DNA of 64,000 nt from an uncultured Prevotellaceae bacterium. Its GTDB lineage: Bacteria > Bacteroidota > Bacteroidia > Bacteroidales > Bacteroidaceae. The stretch is from NCBI GenBank assembly GCA_946188395.1, contig CAMHUU010000010.1, forward strand, positions 1 through 64,000, in the 5' to 3' direction. The number at the start of each line of letters is the position of its first letter. Position 1 is the stretch's first letter. Below, in pieces: positions 47,932-58,005 of the stretch. Made by a program: the position numbers and the translations under genes. The notes beneath the pieces are model-generated. The model was not told the origin of the DNA. It saw only the letters and a program-made list of their open reading frames with translations, and made no database searches.

Positions 47932-50392
47932 GTACGCAGAAATGATTGTCCAAGTTCCCAACAAGGCATGGAAATGGTATAAAGGACTGTATCAAGGCCG
48001 CAAATGGTACGTCAAGACGCTATCGGTCTTGGGCACACTCGTAGTGGCTTTCTTCCTCTACCTCGTCATGGTCGACATCAATTTCCTGTGGCTCTTCGGC
48101 AAGTCGCCCTCGATGAGTGATGTCCGCAATACCCACCCTGCCGAGGCTTCTGAAATTTACAGTGCCGACGGCAAACTGATTGGCAAGTTCTTCAGCGAAA
48201 ACCGCATGCCCGTCAGCTACGATGAGGTGAATCCTGCCTTCTGGAGCGCACTGATCGACACCGAGGACGAGCGTTTCTATCGCCATCATGGTATCGACTA
48301 CCAGGCCTTTGCCGCCGCGCTGAAAGACTACCTCTTACATCGCGACGCCCGCGGTGCCTCTACGATTACGCAACAACTGGCCAAGAACCTCTTCCGCGTC
48401 CGCACGCAATATTCTACGGGCCTGCTGGGCAACATTCCCGGTCTGAAGATTCTCATCATGAAGAGCAAGGAATGGATTACGGCCTACAAGCTGGAATGGT
48501 ACTTCAGCAAGGAGGAAATCATCACCATGTATGCCAATACCGTCGACTTCGGTTCCAATGCCTTTGGCATCAAGACAGCCGCCAAGACCTATTTCGGCAC
48601 TACCCCCAAGAACCTGACCACCGAGCAGGCCGCCGTACTCGTAGGACTACTGAAAGCCACCACCTACTATAATCCCCGTATCAACCCCAAGAATTCGCTG
48701 GGGCGCCGCAATGTCGTACTCGACAACATGCTGCGTCACGGACACCTCACAGAGGCCCAAAACGACTCGCTGAAACAGACCGAGATTCGGCTCGACTACA
48801 GCGTGGAGAATGCCTACGACGGCGAGGCCAACTACTTCCGAGAAGCTGTTGCCGACTGGATGAAAGAATGGTGTAAGGAGTATTACGGCGATGACCGCGC
48901 CTATGCCTACTATACGGAAGGTTTGAAGATTCACACCACCCTTGACAGCCGTATGCAGCGCTATGCCGAGGATGCTGCCGTCAAACAGATGAAGCAGGTA
49001 CAGACAACCTTCAACCAGCATTGGGGCAACGTGAATCCCTGGCAGGACGAGCGCCACATCGAGATTCCTCATTTCATCGAGGACATCGCCAAGCGGCTGC
49101 CTGTCTACAAACAGTTGTCACAGAAGTTCGAGGGCAATCTGGACTCTATCGACTACTACCTGAACCGGCCTCACAAAGTCAAGCTCTTCGACTACGAGAA
49201 TGGCTTCATCGAAAAAGAGATTTCCACGATGGATTCCATCCGCTACATGGAACATTTCATGCACTGTGGTTTTGTAGCCATCGAGCCACAGACGGGACAC
49301 GTCAAGGCCTGGGTGGGAGACGTCGATTTCAAGACGTGGAAATACGACAAGGTGACCGCTCTGCGACAGCCGGGCTCGACGTTTAAACTCTTCGTCTATT
49401 CAGAGGCCATGAATCAGGGCATTACCCCCTGTGACACCCGTCGCGATGAATATTTCTCGATGAAGGTCATGGATCACGGCAAGGAGGTCACGTGGGCTCC
49501 CACCAATGCCGACGGCCGGTTCTCGAATATGGACATTACCCTCAAACAGGCCTTCGCCATGAGTATCAACAGCGTGGCGGTACGCTTGGGGCAGGAAGTG
49601 GGCATTGACCGCATTGTCAAGACGGCTCACGATATGGGAATCAAGTCGAAACTGGATGCCACCCCGTCGCTGACTCTTGGCGCCAGCGATGTCAATCTGC
49701 TCGAACTAGTCAGTTCGTATTGCACACCCGTCAATGACGGTAAGGCCATCGACCCCGTATTGGTGACGCGTATCATCGACCGCGAGGGCAACGTCATCTA
49801 CGAAGCAAATCCCGAAACGCGTCAGGCGCTGTCGCCCAAAAGTGCATTCTTCGTCCAACAATTGCTGATGGGCGGCATGAGTGGTACATCGTCACGTCTG
49901 CGCAGCTATGTGGGATACGACGTTACGGACACCGACTTTGGCGGCAAGACTGGCACATCGAACAACCACTCCGATGCTTGGTTTGTGGGCACGACGCCTC
50001 GTCTGGTCTGTGGTGCATGGGTAGGTGGCGAATACCGTTGCATCCATTTCCGCACAGGTCAGCTTGGGCAGGGCAACCGCACGGCATTACCCATCTGTGG
50101 CTATTTCCTTAACTCGGTACTCTCCGACAAGCAGTTCAAGAGCTATCGCGTCAAATTCCAGATGCCCGACAATGTGGCAGCCAGCGCTATTGACTATAAT
50201 TGTGGCGGATATTTCAATGCACCTTCCGATAGCGATTCTCTGGCCGTCGACAGTCTGGGGCTCGATGAAATTGACGTGGTTTACGATGAGTTTGGCAATC
50301 CTGTTTCTACTCCCAAGGAGCACCACGAGGATGCCAACCAACAGCCGCAACCCGATGAGCCGAATGCAGCATTGGAACCGAAAGAGGAATAA
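47924..50392 (+). CDS. Class A penicillin-binding protein (PBP1A-type)
   Basis: 822 aa bifunctional peptidoglycan synthase. One membrane helix at about 33-52, then a GT51 glycosyltransferase domain ([52 protein letters not shown]). The transpeptidase domain carries [13 protein letters not shown] (SxxK Ser), SINSVAVRL (SxN) and [15 protein letters not shown] (KTG). A Pro/Gln/Glu-rich tail follows. ATGAATAA overlap with miaA suggests coupling. Confidence 0.95.
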   Translation: MNKYAEMIVQVPNKAWKWYKGLYQGRKWYVKTLSVLGTLVVAFFLYLVMVDINFLWLFGKSPSMSDVRNTHPAEASEIYSADGKLIGKFFSENRMPVSYDEVNPAFWSALIDTEDERFYRHHGIDYQAFAAALKDYLLHRDARGASTITQQLAKNLFRVRTQYSTGLLGNIPGLKILIMKSKEWITAYKLEWYFSKEEIITMYANTVDFGSNAFGIKTAAKTYFGTTPKNLTTEQAAVLVGLLKATTYYNPRINPKNSLGRRNVVLDNMLRHGHLTEAQNDSLKQTEIRLDYSVENAYDGEANYFREAVADWMKEWCKEYYGDDRAYAYYTEGLKIHTTLDSRMQRYAEDAAVKQMKQVQTTFNQHWGNVNPWQDERHIEIPHFIEDIAKRLPVYKQLSQKFEGNLDSIDYYLNRPHKVKLFDYENGFIEKEISTMDSIRYMEHFMHCGFVAIEPQTGHVKAWVGDVDFKTWKYDKVTALRQPGSTFKLFVYSEAMNQGITPCDTRRDEYFSMKVMDHGKEVTWAPTNADGRFSNMDITLKQAFAMSINSVAVRLGQEVGIDRIVKTAHDMGIKSKLDATPSLTLGASDVNLLELVSSYCTPVNDGKAIDPVLVTRIIDREGNVIYEANPETRQALSPKSAFFVQQLLMGGMSGTSSRLRSYVGYDVTDTDFGGKTGTSNNHSDAWFVGTTPRLVCGAWVGGEYRCIHFRTGQLGQGNRTALPICGYFLNSVLSDKQFKSYRVKFQMPDNVAASAIDYNCGGYFNAPSDSDSLAVDSLGLDEIDVVYDEFGNPVSTPKEHHEDANQQPQPDEPNAALEPKEE

Positions 50393-50435
50393 TAAGGGGA
50401 CTTTTGCCCGGAAATGAAAATAAATTGAGATTTAT

Positions 50436-50466
50436 TTTGCGTTTCACTCGATTTTCACTACCTTTG
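50436..50466 (+). promoter_or_regulatory. Promoter of the LacI-type regulator
   Basis: TTTG (50436-50439), 19-bp spacer, TACCTTTG (50459-50466); AGGAGTT precedes the ATG at 50475. Confidence 0.75.
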
Positions 50467-50474
50467 CAGGAGTT

Positions 50475-51545
50475 ATGGCAATAGAAAAGACCAGAATCAA
50501 GGATATCGCCGAGCGAGCTGGCGTTTCCGCAGGCACGGTAGACCGCGTGCTACACAATCGTCCCAACGTGTCGAAGAAAGCCCTTGCCAAGGTGCAAAGG
50601 GCATTGGAAGAAATGGATTATAAACCCAACATGTACGCCTCAGCTTTGGCCTACAACAAGGAGTACCATTTCATCAGCGTCATCCCCAAACACGAGTCCG
50701 AAGCCTATTGGGAGGAAGTTGAAGAGGGCAGCCAGATGTGTTGCGAACGCTACCGCGACTTCCGCATCTCCAACCGCGTGCTCTACTATAACCGTTTTTC
50801 GGCCGAAACGTTTGCAAAGGTCATGAACGAAGTGTTGAAACAGGAGCCTGATGGCGTCATCATCGTCCCCTCGACTATCGAGGTTACACGACGCTATACC
50901 GACATCATGCACGAACGCAACATTCCCTTCATTCTGCTCGACTCCTACATGCCCGATCTCAAGCCTCTCTCCTTCTTCGGACAAGACTCCTTTGCTTCGG
51001 GATATTTCTCTGCCCGCATGCTTATGATGCTGGCCCCGAAGGAAAAGGAGATCATGTTGATGAAACAGATGCGCAACGGAAATGTGGCATCAAAACAGCA
51101 GGAGAACCGCGAGACGGGGTTCCGACACTATATGCACGACCACTTCCCGTCGGTAAAAATTCACGATGTCAATCTTTCGCTCGACGACAAGCGCGAAAAC
51201 TACGACGTCATCCTGCAAGACTTCTTCGAGTCGCACCCGCTGGTCCACCATTGCATCACGTTCAATTCCAAAGCTCACCTCGTGGGCGAATACCTGCTAC
51301 GCTCGAATCGTCGTAACATCCAGATTATGGGTTACGACATGGTTCCCAAGAATGCAGAGTGCGTCCGCCAGGGCAGCATATCCTTCCTCATCGCACAGCA
51401 TGCGTTTATGCAGGGATATGCATGTATCGAGGCATTGTTCCGCGCCATCGTTCTTAAAAAAGAAGTCGAACCCGTCAACTACATGCCTATCGAACTACTC
51501 TCTAAAGAGAACATCGATTTCTACCGCCGCAAGAACATCGGATAA
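50475..51545 (+). CDS. LacI-family transcriptional regulator
   Basis: 356 aa. HTH and hinge: TRIKDIAERAGVSAGTVDRVLHNRPNVSKKALAKV. The sugar-binding-protein-like domain (YHFISVIPKHESEAYWEEVEEG ... IMGYDMVPKNAECVRQGSISFLIAQ) is of the type with substrate-binding-protein homology. Followed after 46 bp by altronate dehydratase, so a hexuronate-derived effector is likely; this is inference from position. Confidence 0.92.
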   Translation: MAIEKTRIKDIAERAGVSAGTVDRVLHNRPNVSKKALAKVQRALEEMDYKPNMYASALAYNKEYHFISVIPKHESEAYWEEVEEGSQMCCERYRDFRISNRVLYYNRFSAETFAKVMNEVLKQEPDGVIIVPSTIEVTRRYTDIMHERNIPFILLDSYMPDLKPLSFFGQDSFASGYFSARMLMMLAPKEKEIMLMKQMRNGNVASKQQENRETGFRHYMHDHFPSVKIHDVNLSLDDKRENYDVILQDFFESHPLVHHCITFNSKAHLVGEYLLRSNRRNIQIMGYDMVPKNAECVRQGSISFLIAQHAFMQGYACIEALFRAIVLKKEVEPVNYMPIELLSKENIDFYRRKNIG

Positions 51546-51591
51546 GATAAGAATAAAGATAATACAAGTCAAACTACTAAATAAATACATT

Positions 51592-53097
51592 ATGGAACAA
51601 GCTACATTTTTAAAGATTAATCCCGCTGATAGCGTTGTCGTCTGTCTCGCTCCAAAGAAGCAGGGCGATGTCATCGAAGTCGACGGCAAGCAAATCATCG
51701 TCAATCAGGACACCCCCGCAGGTCACAAGATTCTGATAGTCGACGTTAAAGAAGGTGAGAACATCATCAAGTACGGCTACCCCATCGGTCATGCCCGTCA
51801 AGACCTGAAGGCAGGCGATTGGGTGAACGAGAACAACCTGAAGACAAACCTCAGCGGTACCCTCGAATACACCTATCAGCCCGTTGATGCCAAAAGTGAC
51901 ATCAACCACATCAAGGACGAGCAGCGCACCTTCAAGGGCTATGTACGTAAGAATGGCGATGTCGGCGTGCGTAATGAAATATGGATTGTGCCCACCGTAG
52001 GCTGCGTCAACGGTATTGCCGAACGCCTAGCCCAGAAACTCCGCGAAGAAACAGGCGAACGTGGTGTAGATGCCATCTGGACTTGGCACCACAACTACGG
52101 CTGTTCACAGCTCTCCGAGGATCACGAGAACACCCGCAAGGTGCTGCGTGACATCTGTCTGCATCCCAATGCCGGTGGTGTGCTGGTGCTCAGTCTCGGA
52201 TGTGAGAACAACCAACCCGAGGACTTTATGGCTATGTTGGGTGACTACGACAAGGACCGTATCAAGTTGCTCGTTACCCAGCGCGTAGAAGGCGACGAGA
52301 TGGAAGCCGGTATGGCTATCCTCCGTGAGCTCTACGCACAGGCTAGCAAAGACCAGCGTGAGACCGTCAGTGTGGCGAAACTGCGTGTAGGTCTGAAGTG
52401 CGGTGGTTCCGATGGTTTCTCAGGCATTACTGCAAACCCACTCGTTGGCGAATTCTCCGACTGGCTCGTTGCTCAGGGTGGCACCAGCGTACTTACCGAG
52501 GTTCCCGAGATGTTTGGCGCTGAAACCATCCTCATGAACCGCTGCGAGACACCGCAGCTATTCGAGCAGACCGTCTCGATGGTCAACAACTTCAAGAACT
52601 ATTTCCTCTCACATGGTGAACCTGTAGGTGAGAATCCTTCTCCAGGTAACAAGGCCGGCGGCATCTCCACCCTCGAGGACAAAGCACTAGGCTGCACGCA
52701 GAAGTGCGGCAAGGCTCCTGTCAGCGGCGTTATGGAGTATGGCGACCGTCTGCAGAATCCTGGTCTAAACTTGCTGTCGGCTCCCGGAAACGACCTTGTA
52801 GCTTCAACGGCGTTGGCATCCTGCGGTTGCCATATCGTATTGTTTACCACCGGTCGCGGCACGCCTTTCGGCACTTTCGTACCCACCATGAAGGTTGCCA
52901 CCAACCCCACCCTTGCTAAGAACAAGCCCCACTGGGTCGACTTCTCCGCCGGACAGCTCGTCGAAGGTCGCACTATGCAAGAGATTGTTCCCGAGTTCAT
53001 AGACAAGGTTCTAGCCGTTGCCTCTGGCGAAAAAGCCCGCAACGAGGAGAATGGCTATCGCGAAATATCCATTTTCAAAAATGGTGTTACGCTCTAA
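51592..53097 (+). CDS. uxaA: Altronate dehydratase UxaA
   Basis: 501 aa. Converts D-altronate to 2-keto-3-deoxygluconate in galacturonate breakdown. N-terminal SAF-like domain (1-90; FLKINPADSVVVCLAPKKQGDV), then the dehydratase core (TFKGYVRKNGDVGVRNEIWIVPTVGCVN, HHNYGCSQL, LKCGGSDGFSGITANPLVG, STALASCGCHIVLFTTGRGTPFG). The ATG at 51592 begins the SAF domain. UxaB/UxaC are not in the window. Confidence 0.95.
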   Translation: MEQATFLKINPADSVVVCLAPKKQGDVIEVDGKQIIVNQDTPAGHKILIVDVKEGENIIKYGYPIGHARQDLKAGDWVNENNLKTNLSGTLEYTYQPVDAKSDINHIKDEQRTFKGYVRKNGDVGVRNEIWIVPTVGCVNGIAERLAQKLREETGERGVDAIWTWHHNYGCSQLSEDHENTRKVLRDICLHPNAGGVLVLSLGCENNQPEDFMAMLGDYDKDRIKLLVTQRVEGDEMEAGMAILRELYAQASKDQRETVSVAKLRVGLKCGGSDGFSGITANPLVGEFSDWLVAQGGTSVLTEVPEMFGAETILMNRCETPQLFEQTVSMVNNFKNYFLSHGEPVGENPSPGNKAGGISTLEDKALGCTQKCGKAPVSGVMEYGDRLQNPGLNLLSAPGNDLVASTALASCGCHIVLFTTGRGTPFGTFVPTMKVATNPTLAKNKPHWVDFSAGQLVEGRTMQEIVPEFIDKVLAVASGEKARNEENGYREISIFKNGVTL

Positions 53098-53121
53098 TTT
53101 TCGAGTATCCCACAATACATT

Positions 53122-53147
53122 AGAGGCCTGAGAATTCTCGGGCCTCT
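53122..53147 (+). terminator. Terminator-like hairpin after uxaA
   Basis: AGAGGCCTGAGAA pairs with TTCTCGGGCCTCT through one G-U, between the uxaA stop and the converging eptA-like gene. No long U-run. Confidence 0.65.
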
Positions 53148-53175
53148 ATCGTTATCTATGTTGCAACTCGGTATA

Positions 53176-54747
53176 TTAACGGACTACATCTGGAATACAG
53201 AATATGTCATAGTCTTTGTTGTAGGCTGGCGATTGTATAGACAGCAAATTGAGCACCGAATGGAAAATGTAATGTTGCTCGAGGACTGCCGGTAATTCGC
53301 CTTCAGTCTTGTAGTTTCTGAAATGCTCCGAAGTCCATACCAGGAATGGTATTTCGTACTGTACCTTGGGTGCCAGTTTCATAGGAAGACCATGCATGAA
53401 CATCTTATTCTCGCCCAACGATTCTCCATGGTCAGAAATAAAAATCATGGCACTATGCCAATCTTCCATAACGCGTAATGTATTGATAAGACTATCCAAC
53501 AGGAAATCTGTGTATCGTATCGTGTTATCATAGGCATTAATCAGCATACCGACGTTCTTCTCGCCTTCTTCTACATTTTTAGCCACAGGCTTATACACCT
53601 CGAACTCCTTGGGATATTTGTCGGCATATTTAGGACCATGACTCGTGCTCGTATGCAACACGATAAGCACTTTGTTTTTCTGGCTTGATTCTATACGCTT
53701 ACGAAGCCCCGTAAGGAGAATGTCGTCATAAGTATTTTTTGAACCAGGATACTTGGTGACAAGTTCGGTGTCAGTCAGATATTCGTCAATATGTATCGGT
53801 GGCTCGCCCCAGTTGGATGTCCGCCACGACACATCGACACCGGTTCGAAAAGCATAGTTAGGCAGTAACTCATACAGGTCGTCGCTGTTCTGGGGTTCAA
53901 GAATGGCTTTCGTGCCTGCCGTTGTGTAAGTAGCACACGAAGTGGCCTGATAAACCTTCAGCCCTTCTTGTCTTGACAATAGCGGGTTGGTGTCGCGCCC
54001 ATAGCCATAGAGCTGGAAATTGGCTTTTCTGGCAGACTCACCGATGACAAGTACCACCACTGCCTTCTCATTATCTGCTATTTTACCGTCAGGAAGCTTT
54101 ATCTCCTCTACTTGTTCATCATGGCTAAAACTCATGATACGGCCCGTATTCACCAGATATGACCACGGTTGCAGCAATCCTCCCAATTCTGTATCGTGCT
54201 GACTAATCCAGAGCGTCTGGTTGAAATTCATCAATGCTACTATAAGGACTATAAGCAATGAGCCTCCACAGTAAATGCCCAGTTTTTTCGCTTTGCCAAT
54301 GACTACTGGTTGCAGCAGACAATACAAGGCTGGAAGGACACCAAATACCAAGATGAAAAGCCATAGTGACCAACTGAAGAATCCAGAAGCTTCAGAATAT
54401 CGGGTATTGAATACATTCTCAATAGTTGTTGCATCTATCATCACGCTATAAGTGATGATGAAATAAACAGCAGTAGCATTAATGAGTGATAAGATGGCAA
54501 GCAATATACGCCCAACAATCCGCATCAGAAACATCACGAGATAGGTCATCATGAAGTTGAGCACCAACATCATCACCACCAGTGATGTCAGCAAGAAGAT
54601 CTGTCCACCTAAGCCAACATTGGTATTGTCAGCAACATAACGGAAAAAAGGAATGTTGTATAGCAACAACGTCCCAATGCTGACGATACATGAAAAAGCG
54701 AAAAGCGAAATGGGGCGTAATAATTTCATCATTTTATTTTGTCTCAT
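53176..54747 (-). CDS. EptA-like phosphoethanolamine transferase
   Basis: 523 aa. Five N-terminal membrane helices and a periplasmic sulfatase-fold domain. Metal site and nucleophile motifs: VLVIGESARKANFQLYGYGRDTNP, TSCATYTTAGTKAI (Thr nucleophile) and FISDHGESLGEN. Adds phosphoethanolamine to lipid A or a related acceptor, lowering negative charge. The ATG overlaps the PAP2 gene by 14 nt. Paired with a probable lipid A phosphatase, it fits a cationic-peptide resistance module. Confidence 0.93.
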   Translation of the reverse strand: MRQNKMMKLLRPISLFAFSCIVSIGTLLLYNIPFFRYVADNTNVGLGGQIFLLTSLVVMMLVLNFMMTYLVMFLMRIVGRILLAILSLINATAVYFIITYSVMIDATTIENVFNTRYSEASGFFSWSLWLFILVFGVLPALYCLLQPVVIGKAKKLGIYCGGSLLIVLIVALMNFNQTLWISQHDTELGGLLQPWSYLVNTGRIMSFSHDEQVEEIKLPDGKIADNEKAVVVLVIGESARKANFQLYGYGRDTNPLLSRQEGLKVYQATSCATYTTAGTKAILEPQNSDDLYELLPNYAFRTGVDVSWRTSNWGEPPIHIDEYLTDTELVTKYPGSKNTYDDILLTGLRKRIESSQKNKVLIVLHTSTSHGPKYADKYPKEFEVYKPVAKNVEEGEKNVGMLINAYDNTIRYTDFLLDSLINTLRVMEDWHSAMIFISDHGESLGENKMFMHGLPMKLAPKVQYEIPFLVWTSEHFRNYKTEGELPAVLEQHYIFHSVLNLLSIQSPAYNKDYDIFCIPDVVR

Positions 54748-55408
54748 TCGTTTTGAGTTTCAAAATCTTGTTCCTGCCAAAATAGAACATCAAGCACGGA
54801 GTGATAAAACCAATGATACTGCCTACGCAAACATCCGACAGGAAATGTTGCGAAAGATAGATACGTGAATAGCCGCCAAGTGCAGCCAATACCACCAACG
54901 CCAACATCGAAAGGTTTATCAACAACCATGTCCTGTAGTCGTGTTGATTGGTTCTTTGCTTATAGCGGTATGCTAAAAAAAGAGCACAGCAAGTACAGAA
55001 CACAAAGAATGTTGAGGCATGTCCAGAAGGGAACGAATTGCCATGATGCATATTAACGCCCTCAACCACAGGCAGGATTGCGTTATTATAATGTTCGAAC
55101 ACACTTGCAGGACGTTCAAAACTGAAAGTATGTTTCAGTAATTGCAGAAATGCACCTCCCGATAGTTCACACAAAGCATAGAAAATTGTTAATTTGATTT
55201 TCTTCCAAAGTATAGGAAGCAACGCCAAAACATATAATGGTCCTTCAGCCAGCATAGAGTAATACTTAAAAAAGGTGTCTTCAATACCGGTATGATAAGA
55301 GTTTAACAGCAGATGAAGTTCCTCTTTCGGATATAGATAAAGCAATCCGAATACAAATATAAGCAATACAAAATATGCTATGCCATATACTAAAAGAGTT
55401 CTCTTCAT
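54734..55408 (-). CDS. PAP2-family membrane phosphatase (lipid A phosphatase-like)
   Basis: 224 aa, about six membrane helices. The three PAP2 motifs are present: KHTFSFERP, FPSGHAS and GYSRIYLSQHFLSDV. Bacteroidales use such enzymes (LpxE/LpxF) to remove lipid A phosphates; the fused reading with the EptA-like gene makes that role likely, though undecaprenyl-PP phosphatase is the alternative. Confidence 0.88.
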   Translation of the reverse strand: MKRTLLVYGIAYFVLLIFVFGLLYLYPKEELHLLLNSYHTGIEDTFFKYYSMLAEGPLYVLALLPILWKKIKLTIFYALCELSGGAFLQLLKHTFSFERPASVFEHYNNAILPVVEGVNMHHGNSFPSGHASTFFVFCTCCALFLAYRYKQRTNQHDYRTWLLINLSMLALVVLAALGGYSRIYLSQHFLSDVCVGSIIGFITPCLMFYFGRNKILKLKTNETK

Positions 55409-55561
55409 AACAAATATTAATATCTTATTTCCTATATATCAGTTTTAGACTGCGAAGGTACAAAGAAAAAAACGATAATTATCTATTTTAACACCCCTTA
55501 ACTTATATTTCCAGAAAAGAGATTGTTTATTTCAATAAAAATCGTAACTTCGCAGGCGAAA

Positions 55562-56836
55562 ATGAAGAAAGGACTGTTGGCTTTGTCTCCCTTAGGGGTG
55601 TTCATTGTGATGTATCTGGTCACCAGCATAATAGCAGGCGACTTCTACAAGGTACCTATAACCGTGGGCTTTCTAGTGGCGTCCATGTATGCAGTGGTCA
55701 TCAGCGGAGGTCTGCCGCTACGCAAGCGAATAGACATTTACAGCAAGGGAGCCGGCACATCACAGATGATGCTGATGATTTGGATTTTCATTCTTGCCGG
55801 AGCCTTTGCACACTCAGCAAAGGTTATGGGATCGATAGATGCTACAGTGAACTTGGCGTTAACACTATTGCCTGGCGAAATGCTGCTGGCTGGATTGTTC
55901 CTGGCAGCATGTTTCATCTCGCTGAGCGTGGGAACAAGCGTAGGAACCATCGTAGCGCTGACACCAATTGCGGCAGGAGTGGCACAACAGACGGAAATCT
56001 CGGTACCGCTGATGACTGCCGTGGTAGTAGGTGGTTCGCTATTTGGCGACAACCTGTCGTTCATATCCGATACAACCATCGTGGCAACATCGACACAGGG
56101 TTGCCGTTTGAGCGACAAATTCCGCGTCAACTCGTTCATCGTGGTGCCTGCGGCAATAGTCATACTGTGCGTATACCTTTATATGGGACAAGGCGTAACC
56201 TCGCCACACAGCGTGGGTGAAGTATCCTTCGTCAAGGTCATACCCTATCTCGTAGTATTGCTGACCGCCATTGTCGGCATGAACGTGATGGCAGTACTAA
56301 CGCTGGGCATCGTGCTGACAGGTATCATCGGCATCGTAGACGGGACGTACGACGTGTTCGGATGGTTCCATGCTATGGGCGATGGCATCATCGGCATGGG
56401 CGAACTCATCATCATTACCATGATGGCAGGAGGACTGTTGGAAATCATCCGCCACAACGGAGGCATCGACTTCCTGCTGGAACGGCTGACGCGCCATGTC
56501 AGTACTAAACGCAGCGCTGAACTGTCGATAGCTGCATTAGTATCGCTGGTGAACCTCTGTACGGCAAACAACACCGTAGCCATTATTACCGTAGGTGGAT
56601 TGGCCAAGCACATTGGCGACCGCTACGGCGTAGACAGCCGCAAGGCAGCATCGATACTGGACACCTTCTCGTGTGTGATGCAGGGGCTTATTCCTTACGG
56701 AGCACAACTGCTGATGGCAGCAGGACTGGCGGCTTTGAATCCGGCGAGCATCATCCCCTACCTTTATTACCCTATGGCCGTAGGCGTGGCTGCACTATTA
56801 TCCATCGTATTCAGATATCCAAAACGTTATTCATAA
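55562..56836 (+). CDS. NhaC-type Na+/H+ antiporter
   Basis: 424 aa, about eleven membrane segments. Family features: GTSVGTIVALTPIAAGVAQQ, VVVGGSLFGDNLSFISDTTIVATSTQG (with ion-binding acidic residues) and NLCTANNTVAIITVGGLAKHI. It belongs to the NhaC superfamily; the substrate could also be a dicarboxylate or amino acid. The ATG at 55562 is preferred to earlier codons that add a non-family stretch. Overlaps the next gene by 1 nt. Confidence 0.88.
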   Translation: MKKGLLALSPLGVFIVMYLVTSIIAGDFYKVPITVGFLVASMYAVVISGGLPLRKRIDIYSKGAGTSQMMLMIWIFILAGAFAHSAKVMGSIDATVNLALTLLPGEMLLAGLFLAACFISLSVGTSVGTIVALTPIAAGVAQQTEISVPLMTAVVVGGSLFGDNLSFISDTTIVATSTQGCRLSDKFRVNSFIVVPAAIVILCVYLYMGQGVTSPHSVGEVSFVKVIPYLVVLLTAIVGMNVMAVLTLGIVLTGIIGIVDGTYDVFGWFHAMGDGIIGMGELIIITMMAGGLLEIIRHNGGIDFLLERLTRHVSTKRSAELSIAALVSLVNLCTANNTVAIITVGGLAKHIGDRYGVDSRKAASILDTFSCVMQGLIPYGAQLLMAAGLAALNPASIIPYLYYPMAVGVAALLSIVFRYPKRYS

Positions 56837-57198
56837 TGGACATTATTCATAGAAACATTGACAGGCTTATCTATCTGGAAGATCCCAGCGACCGCGAAGC
56901 AATAGAACCCATGAGCGAGTGGAAATGGAAGCGGCTCTACACAATTGTACGCGACTACAAGTTAGGTCCTTGGATAGCCGACGGCTTGCAGGCATACAGT
57001 GATGATTTCTTCCTACAGTTGTCCCCTACCCTGCGCGAGGAATTCATGGCGCTGGATGGAGAGAAAGACCCATCACGACTGGAACGCTACGAATTGGAAA
57101 TGGAGCGCGCCAAAGGCACACTCCATAAGCTAAAACCCCAGTCGCTCCACGCCTACGCCCGCGACCTGATTAATACTGTCAAAAACATCGAAGAGTAG
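56836..57198 (+). CDS. Conserved hypothetical protein, 120 aa
   Basis: Not recognised. Charged, helical and cytosolic (HRNIDRLIYLEDPSDREAIEPMSEWKWKRLY). The ATG (TAATG with the antiporter stop) supports coupling to the antiporter. No catalytic motif visible. Confidence 0.7.
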   Translation: MDIIHRNIDRLIYLEDPSDREAIEPMSEWKWKRLYTIVRDYKLGPWIADGLQAYSDDFFLQLSPTLREEFMALDGEKDPSRLERYELEMERAKGTLHKLKPQSLHAYARDLINTVKNIEE

Positions 57199-57218
57199 CC
57201 CTACTCTAGCTACTCGAC

Positions 57219-57965
57219 CTAATGGTGTTTGAAGCGGATTTCCCGTAAATTATGCTCGCCCATGAAGCGGCTCTTGTCGACAAAGCCGTTGATGCCAACA
57301 ATACGCCCCTTGGCTGTATACTGCCACATCGTGTAGTCGCGGTCGTCGGCTAGAACGGGAGCTTCGTCGGTATACATGGCAACCATCAGGTGGTAGTCGT
57401 CAATTTTGCCCGCCAAATGGCGATTGTAGAAATTGCGGAAGGTGTAGAGCAGCGGCTTCTGATGGTAGGCCTCTTCGACGAGGTCGAGAAAATAGAACAG
57501 CGAGTCGCAAAACACATCGGTCGACAATCCGCCCGTCGACTCAATATCAATCATCGGAATCAAGTCCTGTTCGCCAGGCAGACATTGTGACATAAAGTTC
57601 TTGAGTTGCTTCTGCTGGTCGGTCAGCGGACGGTAGAAATGATAGGAACCTACCTTCAACCCATGACGATGAGCCATATCAATATTCCGCTCAAAGGTAG
57701 CGTCGATGCGATCACCGCCCTCTGTGGCCTTCAGATAGACGTAGGTCATGTTGGTGCGGTCGCCCACCGTTTCCCAGAACACATTGCCCTGATAGTGGCT
57801 CAAATCGAGTCCGTGAATATGCCGACAAGTGTCTTCACATTGCACATAGGGATTGGTCTTCTCGGCCGTCAGTGTGTCCTGCACTGTCTGAACATCCTGC
57901 GCACACAACTGCCCCGCAAAAAAGAAATAAATAGCGCTGAATATAATCTGTTTCTTATTCATCAT
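57219..57965 (-). CDS. GH25 lysozyme-like muramidase
   Basis: 248 aa with a signal peptide (MMNKKQIIFSAIYFFFAGQLCAQ). GH25 motifs: GLDLSHYQGNVFWE (catalytic Asp), YVYLKATEGGDRID and MIDIES (acid/base Asp-Ile-Glu). Cuts peptidoglycan between MurNAc and GlcNAc. Periplasmic or secreted; probably for wall turnover. Converges on the hypothetical at 56836. Confidence 0.92.
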   Translation of the reverse strand: MMNKKQIIFSAIYFFFAGQLCAQDVQTVQDTLTAEKTNPYVQCEDTCRHIHGLDLSHYQGNVFWETVGDRTNMTYVYLKATEGGDRIDATFERNIDMAHRHGLKVGSYHFYRPLTDQQKQLKNFMSQCLPGEQDLIPMIDIESTGGLSTDVFCDSLFYFLDLVEEAYHQKPLLYTFRNFYNRHLAGKIDDYHLMVAMYTDEAPVLADDRDYTMWQYTAKGRIVGINGFVDKSRFMGEHNLREIRFKHH

Positions 57966-58005
57966 TTTAAAAATGGTACATTGTACATCGTCAAATAGTA
58001 CATTT
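57966..58005. repeat. GTACATTGTACATC microrepeat between GH43 and GH25 genes
   Basis: TGGTACATTGTACATCG and TAGTACATTTT in the 39-bp gap; same family as at lpxD and miaA. Confidence 0.75.

Noticed and set aside
51166..51591. Upstream extension of the uxaA reading frame inside the LacI gene
   Set aside because: The extension is out of frame with LacI and has no family match; the ATG at 51592 starts the SAF domain.
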